Assembly: GCF_947179515.1 (NCBI RefSeq)
Contig: NC_067473.1
Span: forward strand, 88,954,850-89,018,849
Reading direction: 5' to 3'
Source: Apodemus sylvaticus
Lineage: Eukaryota > Chordata > Mammalia > Rodentia > Muridae
DNA: 64,000 nt
Position numbers and translations under genes: made by a program. Numbering within the stretch: position 1 is the stretch's first letter; every line of letters begins with the position of its first letter. The notes under the pieces are model-generated. The model did not search any database, was not told the DNA's origin, and was given only the letters and a program-made list of their open reading frames with translations. Shown here piece by piece: positions 36,343 to 50,287 of the stretch.

Positions 36343-37430
36343 ACTAACCAGAGGGAAAAGATCAAATGTAGGAACATTTCTAACAGTAATCAAGGCAATA
36401 TGGCACCATCCAGACCCAATTCACCCACAACAGCAAGTCCTGGATATCCCAACACACCAGGAAAGCAAGATTTGGATTTAAAATCACAGGTCATGGTGCT
36501 AATGGAGGGCTTCATGGAGGGCTTCAAGAAGGACATAAATAACTCCCGTAAAGAAATACAGAACACAAGTAATCAGGGAGAAGCCCTTGAAGAACTAAGG
36601 AAAAACACAACAAAACAGGTGAAGGAATTAAATAAAGCTATCCAGGATCTAAAGAAGGAGGTAGAAACAATAATGAAATCACAAAGGAAAGCAACTCATG
36701 ACATAGAAAAGATAGGAAAAAAGTCAGGAGTCATGGATCCAAGCATCAACAACAGAATACAAGAGACAGAATAGAGAATCTCAGATGCAGAAGATACCAT
36801 AGAAAACATTGATACAACAGTCAAATAAAATGAAAAATGCAAAAAGTTCCTGATCCAAAATATCTAGTATATCCAGGACAAAATGAGAAGACCAAACCTA
36901 AGGATTATAAGTATAGAAGACAGTGAAGATTTCCAACTTACAAGGCCCGTAAATGTCTTCAACAAAATTATAGAAGAAAACTTCCCTAACCTAAAGAAAG
37001 AGATGCCCATGAACATACAAGAAGTCTACAGAACTACAAGTAGATTTATCAGAAAAGAAATTCCTTCCATCACATAATAATTAAAACACCCAATGTACTA
37101 AACAAAGAAATAATATTAAAAGCAGTAAGGGAAAAGGTCAAGTAACATATAAAGGTAGACCTATCAGAATTACACCAGACTTCTCACCGGAGACTATGAC
37201 TGCCAGAAGAGCATGTGCTGATGTCAGGCAGACCCTAAAGGAAACACAAATGCCAACCCAAACTGCTATATCCAGCAAATCTCTCAATTATCATAGATGT
37301 AGAAACCAAGGTATTTCATGACAAACACAAATTTACACCATATCTTTCCACAAATCCAGCCCATCAAAGGATAATGAATGGAAAACACCAACAAAAGGAG
37401 AGAAACTACACACTAGAAAAAGCATGAAAT
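36343..37430 (+). pseudogene. L1 ORF1 (RNA-binding protein) pseudogene
   Basis: The 174-residue frame at 36,250-36,774 includes the N-terminal and coiled-coil part ('QDLDLKSQVMVLMEG', 'KKDINNSRKEIQ', 'KQVKELNKAIQDLKKEVETI'). The 64-residue frame at 36,883-37,077 holds the start of the RRM domain ('MRRPNLRIISIEDSED', 'FNKIIEENFPNLKKEMPMN'). Later codons to ~37,430 carry the C-terminal domain only in broken frames. A stop after 'NNRIQETE' and further stops disable it. In active L1s this protein forms trimers that coat L1 RNA. Confidence 0.88.
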
Positions 37431-37469
37431 AAATCTGCTTTCAACAAACCCAAAAGAAGATAGCCACAT

Positions 37470-40400
37470 AAACATAAAAATTACATCAAAAATAGCAGGA
37501 AGCAACAATCACTATTACTTAAATCTCTTAACATCAATGGACTCAATTCCCCAATACAAACAGATAGACTAACAGACTGGATACATAAACAATACCCAAC
37601 ATTTTGCTGCATAGAGGAAATGCATCTCAGTTTCAAAGACAAACACTACCTCAGAGTAAAAGGCTGGAAAACAGTTTTCCAAACAAATGGTCCCAGAATG
37701 CAAGCTGGAGTAGTAATATCCAATAAAATAGACTTTCTATTATCCATCTACTATCCAATATCTATCTAATATCCAATAAAATAGACTTTCAACCAAAAGT
37801 CATCAAAAAAAGAAAAAGAAGGAAGCTTTATACTCATTAAAGGAAAAATCTACCAGGAAGAACTTTCAAATGTGAGCATCTATGCCCCAAACACAAGGGA
37901 ACTCTCATTAGAAAGGGAAACTTTATTAAAGCTTAAAGCACACATCATTCCCCCACAATAATTGTGGGTGACTTCAATGCCCCAATCTCCTCAATGGACA
38001 GATCAGAGAAACACAAATTAAACAAAGACACAGTTAAACTAACATAAGTTTTGGACCAAATGGATTTAATAGATATTTATAGAACATTTCATCCTAAATT
38101 GAAAGAATACACATTCTTCTCAGTACCTCATGGTACCTTCTCCAAAACTGACCATATAATTGTCCACAAAACAGACCTCAACAGATATAAGAAAATCAAA
38201 CTAATTCAATGTCTCCTATCAGGTCACTATGGAGTAAGGGTCATCTTCAATAGCAACAAAAATAACAGAAAGCACACATGCACATGAAAGCTGAACAATG
38301 CTCTATTCAATGATACCTTGGTCAAGGAAGAAATAAAGAAAGAAATCAAAACCTTTTCAGAATTTAATGAAAATGAAGGCAAAACATATTCAAATTTATG
38401 GGACACAATAAAAGCACTACTAAAAGGAAAACTCATAACTCTGAGTGCTTACAAAAAGAAGCTGGAGAGAGCATACACTAGCAGTTTAACAGCACACTTG
38501 AAAGCTTTATAACAGGAAGAATCTAATACACCCAAGAGGAGTAGAAGGCAGGAATCAACAAACTCAGGACTGAAATCAACCAAATTGAAACAAAAAGAAC
38601 TATACAAAGAATCAACAAAACCAGGAGCTGGTTCTTTGAGAAAATCAACAAGATATATAAACCTTTAGCCAGAGTAGCCAGGAGGTGTCTCTTCCCCCAC
38701 AACATTAAGCTGGCTGGCAACCCCCACTCTTCCAATAGGTTATCTCCGGCCTTTGTTCCTTGGAACAATAAGGCGCCTTCACCTTGACTACCAACACTGC
38801 CAGCAGAGACCCCGCCAGACTGGAAGCAGGCGACCCGCTGAGATTTGGAGCCAAAGACTTCTCAGCCTGCCCTTTGATGTGACCAGCTTCTGGGAGGGGT
38901 TGGGTTATTCCACTAAGACTATAAATCTTGACATAGAAATATTAAAGTTAGTCTTGACCGGCACTGTCGCCTTGACTCAGTCTCTCTTTTCGCCCCCTTC
39001 CCATCACCCTCAGAATTCTCTTCCAGGTAACCCAGTTCATATGTGGCTGCTGGTGGTCAACAAGAAGGCACAGAGATAGTATCCAAATTAACAAAATCAG
39101 AAATGAAAAGGGAGAAATAACAACAGAAACTAAGGAAATTCAAAAAATTAACAGATCCTACTACAAAAGCCTACACTCAACACAACTGGAAAATCTGGAT
39201 GAAATGGACAATTTCTTAGACACATACCAACTACCAAAATTTAATCAGGATCAGATAGACCATCTAAATGGTCCCATAACCCCAAAAGAAATAGAAGTTG
39301 TCATTGACAGTCTCTCAACCAAAAAGTAGCATAGGATCTGATGGTTTTAGTGCAGAAATCTATCTGACCTTCAAAGGAGACCTAATACAAATGCTCTTCA
39401 AACTATTCCACAAAATAAAAACAGAAGGAACATTACCCAACACATTCTATGAAGCCACAATTTAGATGATACCAAAACCACAAAAAAAATCCAACAAATA
39501 AAGAGAAGATTAGACCAATATCCCTTATGAATATTGATTCAAAAATACTCAATAAAATTTTGCCTAATGAATGCAAGAACACATCAAAATGATCATTCAC
39601 CATGATCAAGTAGGCTTCATCCCAGGGACGCAGGGATGGTTCAATATATGGAAATCTATCAAAGTAATCCACTACATAATCAACCTCAAAGAATAAACAC
39701 ATGGTCATTTCATTAGATGCTGAAAAAGCATTTGACAAAATTCAGCATTCTTTCTTGTTAAAGGTCTTGGAAAGAACAGGAATTCAAGGTCCATACCTAA
39801 ACACAATAAAGCAATATACAGTAAGCCAGTAGCCAACATCAAACTAAATGGAGAGAAGCTTGAAGCAATCCCACTAAAATCAGGGACTAGACAAGGTTGC
39901 TCTCTCTCTCAATATTTATTTAATATAGTACTTTAAGTTCTAGCTAGAGCAATTAGACAACATAAGGAGGTCGGAGGGATACAAATTGGAAAGAAAGAAG
40001 TCAAATTATCACTATTTGCCGATGATGATAATATACTTAAGAGACCCCCCCCCAAAAAAAAACTCCACCAGAGAACACCTACAGCTGATAAACAACTTCA
40101 GCAAAGTGAACCAATATAAAATTAACTCAGGCAAATCAGTATCCTTCCTATACTCAAAGGATAAACAGGCTGAGAAAGAAATTAGGAAAATGACACCCTT
40201 CACAATAGCCACAAAGAATATAAAGTATCTTGGTGGTTACTCAAACCAAACAAATGAAAGATTTGTATCACAGGAACTTCAAATCTTTGAAGAAAGAAAT
40301 CCAAGAACACCTCAGAAGATGGAAAAAATCTTCCATGCTCTTGGATTGGAAGGATTAATATAGTAAAAATGGCCATCTTGCCGAAAGCAATATACAGATT

Positions 40401-41790
40401 CAATGCAATCCCCATCAAAATTCCAACTCAATTCTTCATAGAGTTAGAAAGATCAATTCTCAAATTCACCTGGAATAACAAAAAATCCCAGGATAGCTAA
40501 AACTATCCTCAAGAGTAAAAGAACTTCTGAGGGAATCAGTATCCTTGACTTCAAGCAGTACAAGAGAGCAATTGTGTTAAAAAAAAAAAACAAAAAACAA
40601 AAACTGCATGGTATTGGTACAGTGACAGGCAGGTAGATCAATGGAATATAATTGAAGACCCAGAAATGAACCCATACACCTCTGGTCACTTGATATTTAA
40701 CAAAGGAGCTAATTTCATCCAGTGTAAAAAAGATAGTCTTTTCGAAAAATGGTGCTGTCTCAACCGGAGGCTAGCATGCAAAAGAAAAGAAATCCGATCC
40801 ATTCTTATTCCCTTGTACTAAGCTCAAGTCCAAGAGACTTCCATATAAATCGATATACACTGAAACTATTAGAATAGAAACTGGGGAAGACCCTTGAGGA
40901 CATGGGCACAGGAGAAAATTTCCTGAACAAATCACCAATAGCTTATGCTCTTAAATCAAGAATTGACAAATTGGACTTCATAAAATTATTGAGTTTCTGT
41001 AAAGCAAAGGACATTGTCAAAAGAACAAAATGGCAACCAACAAATTGGAAAAGATATTTACCATCCCTACATCTGGCAAAGGGGTTATTTCCACGATATA
41101 CAAAGAACTCAAGAAGGCAGACTCCAGAGAGCCAAATAAACCCATTAAAAAATGTGGTACAGAACTAAACAAAGAATTTTCACCTGAGGAATATCGAATG
41201 GCTGAGAAACACCTAATGAAATGTTCAACATCCTTAGTCATCATGGAAATGCAAATCAAAACAACCATGAGACTTCACCTCACACCAGTCAGAATGGCTA
41301 AGATCAAAAAATTCAGGAGAAAATAGGTCCTGATTAGAATGTGGAAAAAGAGGAATACTCCTCCACTGCTGGTGGGATTGCAAGCTGATACAACCACACT
41401 GGAAATCAGTATGGCGGTTCCTCAGAAAACTGGGCACGACACTACAGGAGAACCCTGCTATACCACTCCATGTACCCAGAGGATTCCCTAGAATGTAATA
41501 AGGATACATGCTCCACTATATTCTTCACAGTCCTATTTATAATAGCCAGAAGCTGGAAAGAAACCACATGTCTCACAACAGAGGAATGGATACAGAAAAT
41601 GTGGTATATTTACAAAATGGAGTACTAGTCAGCCATTAAAAGCAATGAATTCATGAAATTCTTAGACAAATGGATGTAACTGGAGAATATCATCCTAAGT
41701 GAGGTAAACCAATCACAACAGAACAGCCAGGCTATGCATTCACTGGTAAGTGGATATTATCATAGAAGCTTGGAATAGCCAAGACACAAT
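37470..41790 (+). pseudogene. L1 ORF2 pseudogene, split by a solo LTR
   Basis: The endonuclease region lies at about 37,500-38,250 ('MDQMDLIDIYRTFHPK', 'FSVPHGTFSKTDHII'). The reverse-transcriptase region at 39,100-40,300 includes the FADD core near 40,014-40,025. The C-terminal region runs to about 41,790. The LTR at 38,686-39,062 interrupts it in the linker. A run of C and A at 40,047-40,060 adds a frameshift directly after the catalytic block. Many stops; long inactive. Confidence 0.88.
38686..39062 (+). mobile_element. Solo LTR of an ERV2-type element, 377 bp
   Basis: Starts TGTCTCTTCC and ends GGTCAACA, so the TG...CA termini are present. It is flanked by 6-bp direct repeats AGGAGG (38,680-38,685) and AGAAGG (39,063-39,068), which differ by one base. 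Removing it restores the L1 ORF2 sequence. A 6-bp duplication is typical of ERV2/ERVK integrases. 'actataaatcttgac' near 38,917 may be a TATA region and 'ATTAAAG' near 38,940 a polyadenylation signal, giving plus orientation. No internal retroviral sequence is present, so it arose by LTR-LTR recombination. The strand is inferred from these signals and the family is not identified. Confidence 0.8.
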
Positions 41791-42379
41791 TGGCACATCA
41801 AATAAAGCCCAAGAAGAAAGAAAGAGAGGCCCCTGGTCTTGGAAAGGCTCAGTGCAGCAGTGTAGGAGAATACCAGGACAGGGAAGGAGGAAGGGGTGGA
41901 TTGGGGAACAGGGGAAGGGAAGAGGGCTTATGGGACTTTTGGGGAGGTGGGATTCAGGAAATGGGAAATCATTTGAAATGTAAATAAAGAATATATCAAA
42001 TACTTTTTTGATAAAAGAAGAAAAATTAAAGTTACAAAAGTGTACTTATTTTATTATTATTGGGTTTTTTTGCTTTTGGGTCTAGCGTGAATAAAACTTA
42101 GTAATATAACTTTTCTTTTTTTAAAGAAAATATTTTTTATTCAATATATTCTTTATTTACATTTCAAATGATTTCCCCTTTTCTGACTCCCCACTCCCCG
42201 AAAGTCCCATAAGCCCTTTTCCCTCACCCTGTTCCCCCATCTACCCCTTCCCACTTCCCTGTTCTGGTATTCCCCTATACTGCTGCGCTGAGTCTTTCCG
42301 GAACCAGGGGCCACTCCTCTGTTCTTCTTGGACATCAATTAATATGTGAATTATGTCTTGGGTATTCAAAGTTTCTAGG

Positions 42380-45300
42380 CTAATATCCACTTATCAGTGA
42401 GTGCATACCATGATTGATCTTTTGAGACTGGGTTACCTCACTTAGGATGATGTTCTCCAGCTCCATTCAATTGTCTAAGAATTTCATGAATTCATTGTTT
42501 CTAATGGCTGAATAGTACTCCATTGTGTAAATATACCACATTTTTTTTATCCATTCCTCCATTCAGGGACATCAGGGTTCTTTCCAACTTCTGGCTACTA
42601 CAAATAGGGCTGCTATGAACACAGTGGAACATGTGTCCTTATTGCATGCTGGGGAATCCTCTGGGTATGTGCCCAGGAGTGATATAGCAGGGTCCTCAGG
42701 AAGTGCCATGCCCAGATTTCTGAGGAACCACCAGACTGATTTCCAAAGTGGTTGCACCATCTTGCAATCCCACTAGAAGTGGAGGAGTGTTCTTCTTTCT
42801 CCACATCCTCACCAACACCTGCAGTCTCCTGAGTTTTTGACCTTAGCCATTCTGACTGGTGTGAGGTGAAATCTCAGGGTTGTTTTGATTTGCATTTCTC
42901 TAATGATTAATGATGTTGTACATTTCTTAAGGTGCTTCTTAGCCATCCGAAGTTCTTCAAGTGAAAATTCTTTGTTTAGCTCTGTACCCCACATTTTAAT
43001 AGGGTTATTTGGTTCTCTGGGTTTTGCCTTCTTGAGTTCTTTGTATATATTAGATATTAGGCCTCTGTCAGATTTAGGGTTGGTGAAGATCCTTTCCCAA
43101 TCTGTTGGTTGATGTTTTGTCCTTTTGATAGTGTCCTTTGCCTTACAGAAACTTTGTAGTTTTATGAGGTCCCATTTATCAATTCTTGCTCTTAGAGTAT
43201 AAGCTATTAGTGATATGTTCAGGAACTTTACCCCTGTGACCATGTCCTCAAGGGTCTTCCCCAGTTTCTTTTCTATTAATTTTAGTGTGTTAGATTTTAT
43301 GCGTAGATCCTTGTTCCACTTGGAGTTGAGCTTAGTACAAGGAGATAAGAATGGATTGATTTGCATTCTTCTGCAGGCTGACCTCCAATTGAACCAGTAC
43401 CATTTGTTGAAAAGGTTATCTTTTTTCCACTGGATGCTTTCAGCTCCTATATGGAAGATCAACTGACAATAGGTATGTGGGTTCATTTCTGGGTCTTCAA
43501 TCCTATTCCATTGATCTACTTGCCTGACATAGTACCAATACCATGAAGTTTTTATAACTATTGCTCTGTAGTAATGTTTGATGTCTGGGATATTGATTCC
43601 CCCAGAAGTTCTTTTACTGTTGAGAATAGTTAGCTATCCTGGGTTTTTTGTTATTTCAGATGAATTTGAGAATTGCTCTTTCTAGCTATATGAAGAACTG
43701 AGTTGGGATTTTGATGGGGATTGCATTGAATCGGTAGATTGCTTTTGGAAGGGGAGCATTTTAACTATATTAATCCTGCCAATCCACGAGCACGGAAGAT
43801 TTTTCCATTTTCTGAGGTCTTCTTTGATTTCCTTCTTTAGAGATCTGAAGTTCTTGTCATATAGGTGTTTCACTTGTTTGGTTAAAGTCACCCCAATATA
43901 CTTTATGCTGTTTGTGGCTATTATGAAGGGTGTCATTTCCCTAATTTCTCAGTCTTCTTATCCCTTGAGCATAGAAAAGCTACTGATTTGCTTGAGTTGA
44001 TTTTGTAACCAGCCACATTGCTGAAGTTGTTTATCAGCTGTAGGAGTTCTCTGGTAGAGTTTTTTGGATCATTTAAATATACTATCATATCATCTGCAAA
44101 TAGTGATAGTTTGACTTCTTCCTTTCCAATTTGTATCCTTGTGACCTCCTTATGTTGTCTAATTGCTCTAGCTAGGCCTTCAAGAACTATATTGAAAATA
44201 TATGGAGAGAGGGGGCAGCCTTGTCTAGTCCCTGATTTTTATGGGATTGCTTCATGTTTCTCTACATTTAGTTTGATGTTGGCTACCGGTTTGCTGTATA
44301 TTGCTTTTACTATGTTTAGATATGGGCCTTGAATTCCTGTCCTTTCCAAGAATTTAAGCATGAAAGGGTGCTAAATTTTGTCAAATGCTTTTTCAGCATC
44401 TAATGAAATGATCATGTGTTTTTTTTCTTTGAGTTTGTTTATGTAGTGGATAGCATTGATGGATTTCCATATATTGAACCATCTCTGCATCCCTGGGATG
44501 AAGCCTACTTGATCATGGTGGATGATTGTTTTGATGTGTTCTTAGATTTGGTGGGGAAGAATTTTATTGAGTATTTTTGCGTTGATATTCATAAAGAAAA
44601 TTGGCCTGAAATTCTCTTTCTTAGTTGGATCTTTGTGTGGTTTTGATATCAGCATAATTGTGGCTTCATAGAAGGAGTTGGGTAGTGTTGCTTCTGTTTC
44701 TATTTAGTGGAATAGTTTGAAGAGTATTGGTGTTAAGTCTTCTGTTAGAATTCTGCACTGAAACCATCTGGTCCTGTGTTTTTTTTTGTCAGAAGTCTTT
44801 CTATGACCCCTTCTATATCTTTAGGGGTTATGGGTCTGTTAAATGATGTATTTGATCCTGATTTAATTTTGGTATTTGGTATCTGACTAAAAAATTGTCC
44901 ATTTCCTCCAGTTGTGTTGAGTACAGGCTTTTGTAGTAGTATCTTATGATTTTTTGAATTTCCTCAGTTTCTGTTGTTATATCTTCCTTTTCATTTCTAA
45001 TTTTGTTAATTTGGCTACTGTCTCTGTGCCCTTTGGTTAGTCTGGCTAAGGGTTTATCTATCTTGTTGATTTTTTCAAAGAACCAGCTCCTGGTTTTGTT
45101 GATTCTTTGTTTGGTTCTCTCAGGTTCTACTTGATTGATTTCAGCCCTGAGTTTGATGATTTCCTGTCTTTTTATCCTCCTGGGTGAATTAGCTTCTTTT
45201 TGTTCTATGGTTTTCACTTGTCCCATTAAGTTTCTAGTATATGCTCTCTCCAATTTCTTTTTGCAGGCACTCAAAACTATGAGTTTTCTTCTTAGCACTG

Positions 45301-45640
45301 CATTCATTGTGTCCCATAGATGTGGGTATGTTGTGCCTTCATTTTTGTTAAATTCTAAGAAATCTTTAATTTTTTTCTTTATTTCTTCCTTGATCAAGGT
45401 ATCATTGAATAGAGTATTTTTCAGTTTCCATATGTATGTGGACTTTCTGTTGTTTTTATTGGTTTTAAAGATCACTTTACTCCATAGTGATCTGATAGGA
45501 GGCATGGGATTATTTCGATCTTCTTATTTTTGTTGAGGTCTGTCTTCTGACTAACTATATGATTGACTTTGGAGAAGGTACCATGAGGTGCTGAGAAAAA
45601 GGTATATTGCTTTGGAATGAAAAGTTATATATATATAACT
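42380..45640 (-). pseudogene. L1 ORF2, downstream part (RT and C-terminal)
   Basis: Minus-strand frames at 44,828-45,505, 43,682-43,936 and 42,809-43,486 cover the linker, thumb and C-terminal region. The antisense 'atcatctgcaaa' at 44,089-44,100 encodes an intact FADD. The C-terminal frame has 'MNPHTYCQLIFHIG' and 'MAKVKNSGDCRCW', in the Cys-rich block. Frameshifts occur near 43,650-43,750, 43,950 and 44,740. The upstream portion lies beyond the provirus. Confidence 0.9.
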
Positions 45641-45768
45641 TAACATATATATATATATATAACATATATATTTAAAATATATATTTAACATATACATACA
45701 TACATATATATGTATATATATGTATATGTATATTTATATGTATATATATGTGTGTATATATATATATA
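45628..45768. repeat. TA-rich microsatellite at the insertion point
   Basis: A compound (TA)n/(TACA)n/(TATG)n tract directly abuts the left LTR. A further (TA)8 tract (52,108-52,124) abuts the right LTR. The uninterrupted L1 has no such tract at this site, so a TA microsatellite had formed in this L1 copy before, or expanded after, proviral integration. The provirus target-site duplication would be TATATA but cannot be told from the repeat. Confidence 0.9.
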
Positions 45769-46262
45769 TGTAACCCGTCCCGCGGGTCAGTTATTCCACG
45801 GTTCCAAAGGGGTGCTACCTGCGGGTCAAAAGGGGGGAGAGAAGGAGGGAGACCAAGCACCAAGAATGACAAGCCAATCTGAGTTGTGTCAAAGCCTCGT
45901 TTAATGTTCTGGGGTACACAGGTTTTAAGGCTTTCAGGAGGGGCGTACCCCAAGGCAAGGACAAAGGAAGGAAGGGCAATCCTAGCAGTTTCAGCAGGAA
46001 GAGATAAGGGTCCTCCGGTGAAGACAACAGGTGTTTGCACAGGCTGGAGCCTGCCGCAGTTATCTCAGGACTTCCTTCCACCGCAATTACCGGAGTCGGC
46101 GGGTGATGATGCAGGCAGGATCATTCTGCAGTTATCTTCGAGACAATGGCTAAACCAATGCCCACGGGAGAGGCTCCAGTTAATTGTTCTTGTATTTTAG
46201 CAGCCACCACCTTAGGGCCATGAGTAAGCAATAGTCCGAATAGCTCAGGATGGCTTCCCACA
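45769..46262 (-). repeat. Proviral 3' LTR (494 bp)
   Basis: Ends TG/CA. The minus-strand polyadenylation signal is ATTAAA (complement at 45,900-45,905). Compared with the other LTR there are about 15 differences including a 1-base indel, nearly all in 45,797-45,935. The 46,045-46,262 half is identical. Confidence 0.92.
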
Positions 46263-46281
46263 TCTCCTCCTTTTTTCTTTC
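46263..46281 (-). promoter_or_regulatory. Polypurine tract
   Basis: On minus, AAAGAAAAAAGGAGGAGA directly precedes the 3' LTR's TGTGGG start. This is where plus-strand DNA synthesis is primed in retroviruses. Confidence 0.85.
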
Positions 46282-46639
46282 TTAAGTTGAGGGGTGGCTA
46301 TGGAAAGAGGGTCGGTGGAGAGCCTGCTTTAGGCTATGTGGTTTTGCCCCCACGTCCAGCACCGCAGTAACTAGGCCTTTTTAGATCCTAGTAGGGCAGG
46401 GCCTCTGCCTTAGGCTATGTAAGTTGCATCTACTCCTGGCATCACATCCCATTCCAATGGCTTAATCAGGCCCTTGGTGGGTGTGATGGGCATCCAGGTA
46501 GCGGACTCACAATAATCCTGTCATGGAGTCACCCTGCAGCCAAGAGGCGGTGTGCATCTGGCTCGTGGCACCACAATATTTCCCGTCATTGGCTACTCCA
46601 CAGCTTATGGCCCTCAGCCACTATTAGGAGCCAGAGGTC

Positions 46640-46980
46640 ACCCTCCCTGGCATTGACGTTTCTACCGCTTATGGAACCAAGAAAGCCCTGTGCCTGCAGC
46701 AAGGGTAGAGAACTGAAGGCCGATGGTTGCTACCTCCACGTCTGTCAAGGCAGAATCAATCTGTGATTTAACAAAACTGGTTAATCTGTTAAAGGCCCAG
46801 GGGCCAAACGACAAAAGAAACAAAAGACCCAGGAGGGGCCCCAAAAGGCTGGAGAGCAAGGTGGAAAGCCAGGGTGAAATCTCAGCATCAGCATACTCTG
46901 GCAGCTAGCATGTTCCTTCAGCATCCTGTAGAAAGAACACAAACATGCCTCTTCTCTACACTTAGAGTTCCCTGGCATTA
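46640..46980 (-). pseudogene. Env transmembrane-subunit remnant
   Basis: The minus-strand frame at 46,662-46,859 (65 residues) has a hydrophobic span 'LLGPLLGLLFLLSFGPWAFN' followed by 'RLTSFVKSQIDS'. This matches the membrane anchor and start of the cytoplasmic tail of gamma-type Env transmembrane subunits, which some betaretroviruses also carry. An overlapping frame (46,781-46,978) continues upstream, indicating a frameshift. The surface subunit and ectodomain are missing or unrecognisable. Position next to the polypurine tract fits the 3' end of env. Confidence 0.7.
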
Positions 46981-49900
46981 AAATTTTTAAATTTTTGTGG
47001 TATATAGAGATGTGATTCTCCCCTCTTTTATTATAAAAATATTGTAAAGTTCTATGGGCTTGTTCTATAATATCTTGTCTTTGCGAATTATGAGGAATCT
47101 CAGTAATATGACTAATATCAAATTGTTAATAAGACATCTCAAATGACTGATTATAATAATCAGTTATAATATTTGTCTTAATCTGATTTCGAACATTTAG
47201 TATTAAAAATAACATATGTAATGACTAATTTTATATTTTGTTTCTATGTTAAAACAGTTATAACTAGAAAGCTTGAAAAGCTGTCAATAGTTGTATGTAT
47301 ATTTTTGATTAATTTTTTTTGAATTGTATTTGTATAAATAATTGTAAAAGTTAAGAATTAGTATCATTAAAAAGAAACAACTTTAAGCAATTGCAAGCCA
47401 TGAGCTATATATGTATATTATTAATATAAAATCAAAAGTTTGATTTTTAACATTTTATTTTTTTTTATTTTTTTTATTCGATATAATTTATTTACATTTC
47501 AAATGATTTCCCCTTTTCTAGCCCCCCCACTCCCCGAAAGTCCCGTAAGCCCCCTTCTCTTCCCCTGTCCTCCCACCCACCCCTTCCCACTTCCCCGTTC
47601 TGGTTTTGCTGAATACTGTTTCACTGAGTCTTTCCAGAACCAGGGGCCACTCCTCCTTTCTTCTTGTACCTCATTTGATGTGTGGATTATGTTTTGGGTA
47701 TTCCAGTTTTCTAGGTTAATATCCACTTATTAGTGAGTGCATACCATGATTCACCTTTTGAGTCTGGGTTATCTCACTGAGTATGATATTCTCTAGCTCC
47801 ATCCATTTGCCTAAGAATTTCATGAATTCGTTGTTTCTAATGGCTGAATAGTACTCCATTGTGTAGATATACCACATTTTTTGCATCCACTCTTCTGTTG
47901 AGGGATACCTGGGTTCTTTCCAACATCTGGCAATTATAAATAGGGATGCTATGAACATAGTAGAGCATGTATCCTTATTACATGGTGGGGAGTCTTCTGG
48001 GTATATGCCCAGGAGTGGTATAGCAGGATCTTCTGGAAGTGAGGTGCCCAGTTTTCGGAGGAACCGCCAGACTGATTTCCAGAGTGGTTGTACCAATTTG
48101 CAACCCCACCAGCCGTGGAGGAGTGTTCCTCTTTCTCCACACCCTCTCCAACACCTGCTGTCTCCTGAATTTTTAATCTACAGCACCCAGTTCAATTATC
48201 TGTGCTGAAGCAAGGGGACACTCAAAAGAATAAATATGTGATCTAATTATATGAGCTTTACTCCCATAGTAGATGCATTTTTATAGGATGCATGTATAAA
48301 TCTATAACAATATAAAAACATGTATAGAGGCAAATTTTTAACAATTTATCTTTTAGATAACAATTATTAATTTTGTCAAAAAGGCTTGTCATGTAATAGA
48401 TTAACAATTAATAATAATCAATTTGATTGTTGTTTAAAATAAGGAACAAACATTTTATCATGCTCTTAAAACATTCTTTTTTTAAAAATATTTTTATGAT
48501 TTTATTTTGTAACATTTTATTATTATATCAAATCTTTATTGGAGGATGTCAAAATCGTATTTGGAGAGATTTTACATTAATGTTCTCTTTGTTAAGGAAT
48601 GGAAGTGAGCATATATCATAAACTGTTGACAAATACTTATGGTAGCTTTCTCCAAGTTATGTCTCTCAGTATTTGTTTTGCATCTATCTTGAGAACATCA
48701 GAGGCTTAAATGACAAACTTAAAGCAGTGTCTTAGGCAAAATATTTATCTTAACACCTTTTGAAAATAATTTTCTTAAAAATTTCAAAAGCCCATGTTAA
48801 GAGCAAGCCATTTCCTGAGGAATAACTTTCTAATGAAATTCTTTTATAGATCTAAGTTTGAACTTTATTTTGAACCACATCTGTATGAATCTGTTAAAAT
48901 GTTCTTTTGGCCAGAAACTCTCTAAGTGAGGCCTACAAGACAAAACTGCATCTTTCAATCCTCTGCAGCTTTGAGCGGCTTTGAGGCAGCTCTGAGCTTT
49001 GTATTAACTCAAATGTAAATCTCCTGATCTGAGTTTGTTATCTCTAAGGCCAGACCTACACCCACCGGTCCTGTAAAGAGTAACTAGACCCCATGGTATG
49101 AAGGTCAAATAACAAAAGGAACCTGTAATATCAAAGCATAACTACAATTTGTTGAAAGCAAAACCCAGTTTTAAACAATCTTTTCTCCTTAAAATTAATG
49201 GCAAATATGTTTTTATATTGTAAAGTTTGTCCATCATCTTGTGTTTGAATGTATGACTTTGTAACTTATTGAAGAGACATTATTTTAAATCATATTTCTT
49301 ATAAGTCCAATCTCCAGGCCAAGATCTACACAAAACACCATGTCAATTTAGAAGCATCTTAGAGGCCTGTATTTCCTGGGTTGCGTCCTGCCACGTATAG
49401 CTAGTTAAGATGGCTCTGACACTGAATCACCAGTTTTAAACTAACCTTTTCTTAAAAAACACTATACATTTTAAATTATAACCAATTAATTTATAACTCT
49501 ATAGCCAAGATATGTAAAACATTTATACCTTTAAGACTAATTAGAAATAAAAATGAAGTGATCATATAAATCTCATAAATTTAAACCAAATACTATTTTT
49601 TTTTTCCTAGCTATAACTTCAGGGGAATAAAGCACTTTGAACCCAATCATCATCATGATAGAAATTTTTCTAGGAGAATTAACCATTTCCACTTGTCCGG
49701 CTCCTGGCCCTTTAAGAAGCAGCTTTTTTTTCCCAGCTGTCTTTGACTCCTACCTTAGAATGTGAGGCACCTCAAATTAGCCTCCTCTGTGTAAACCACA
49801 ATTGGCAGGACTGCCAGCAAGATAACGCCTTTTTACCATTTTTTTTTTTTACATAAAACATAAAAACAACCAATCATTCAGCCAAACAAAACAATAGACA

Positions 49901-50287
49901 ACATGAATTGACACACATATAGACAAGTTTTGGTGCACCAAAGACGTACAATAGACAGCGAGGGAACTTGATGTCCCCAAAAGATCCAAATATCTTAACC
50001 TGAACTAAGGAGATCTCCAGTAGGTTTCAGAGAGAAAACAGGACGTCTCTCATTTTCTTCTCCTTTCCAGGAGAGTTTTGAAATAGCTTCTAACCATTAT
50101 TATTATTATTATTTTTGATACCACGTCCTACACATGGAAAAACTGCTTTTCTGTAACCTGCTTTTTCTCTTGTTTAAGATTTAACAAGGGGGAAGGAGGA
50201 TGCTTAGTTGAACACACACACCTGTGGAGAGGGGAGGAGAGCCCAGGAATTTCTCTTCAGTCCAGGTCTTACATGCTGTCCATGAGC

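Larger units (their letters stand above)
35880..42001 (+). mobile_element. Degenerate near-full-length L1, sense
   Basis: Contains, in order, a 5' UTR (35,880-36,342), ORF1 remnant, ORF2 remnant and a 3' UTR ending 'gaaatgtaaataaagaatat'. It is ~6.1 kb including a 377-bp solo LTR at 38,686-39,062. The 3' end faces the 3' end of the minus-strand L1 that starts at 42,111, only ~110 bp away. Numerous stops and frameshifts, and no tandem monomers visible at its 5' end. Confidence 0.9.
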
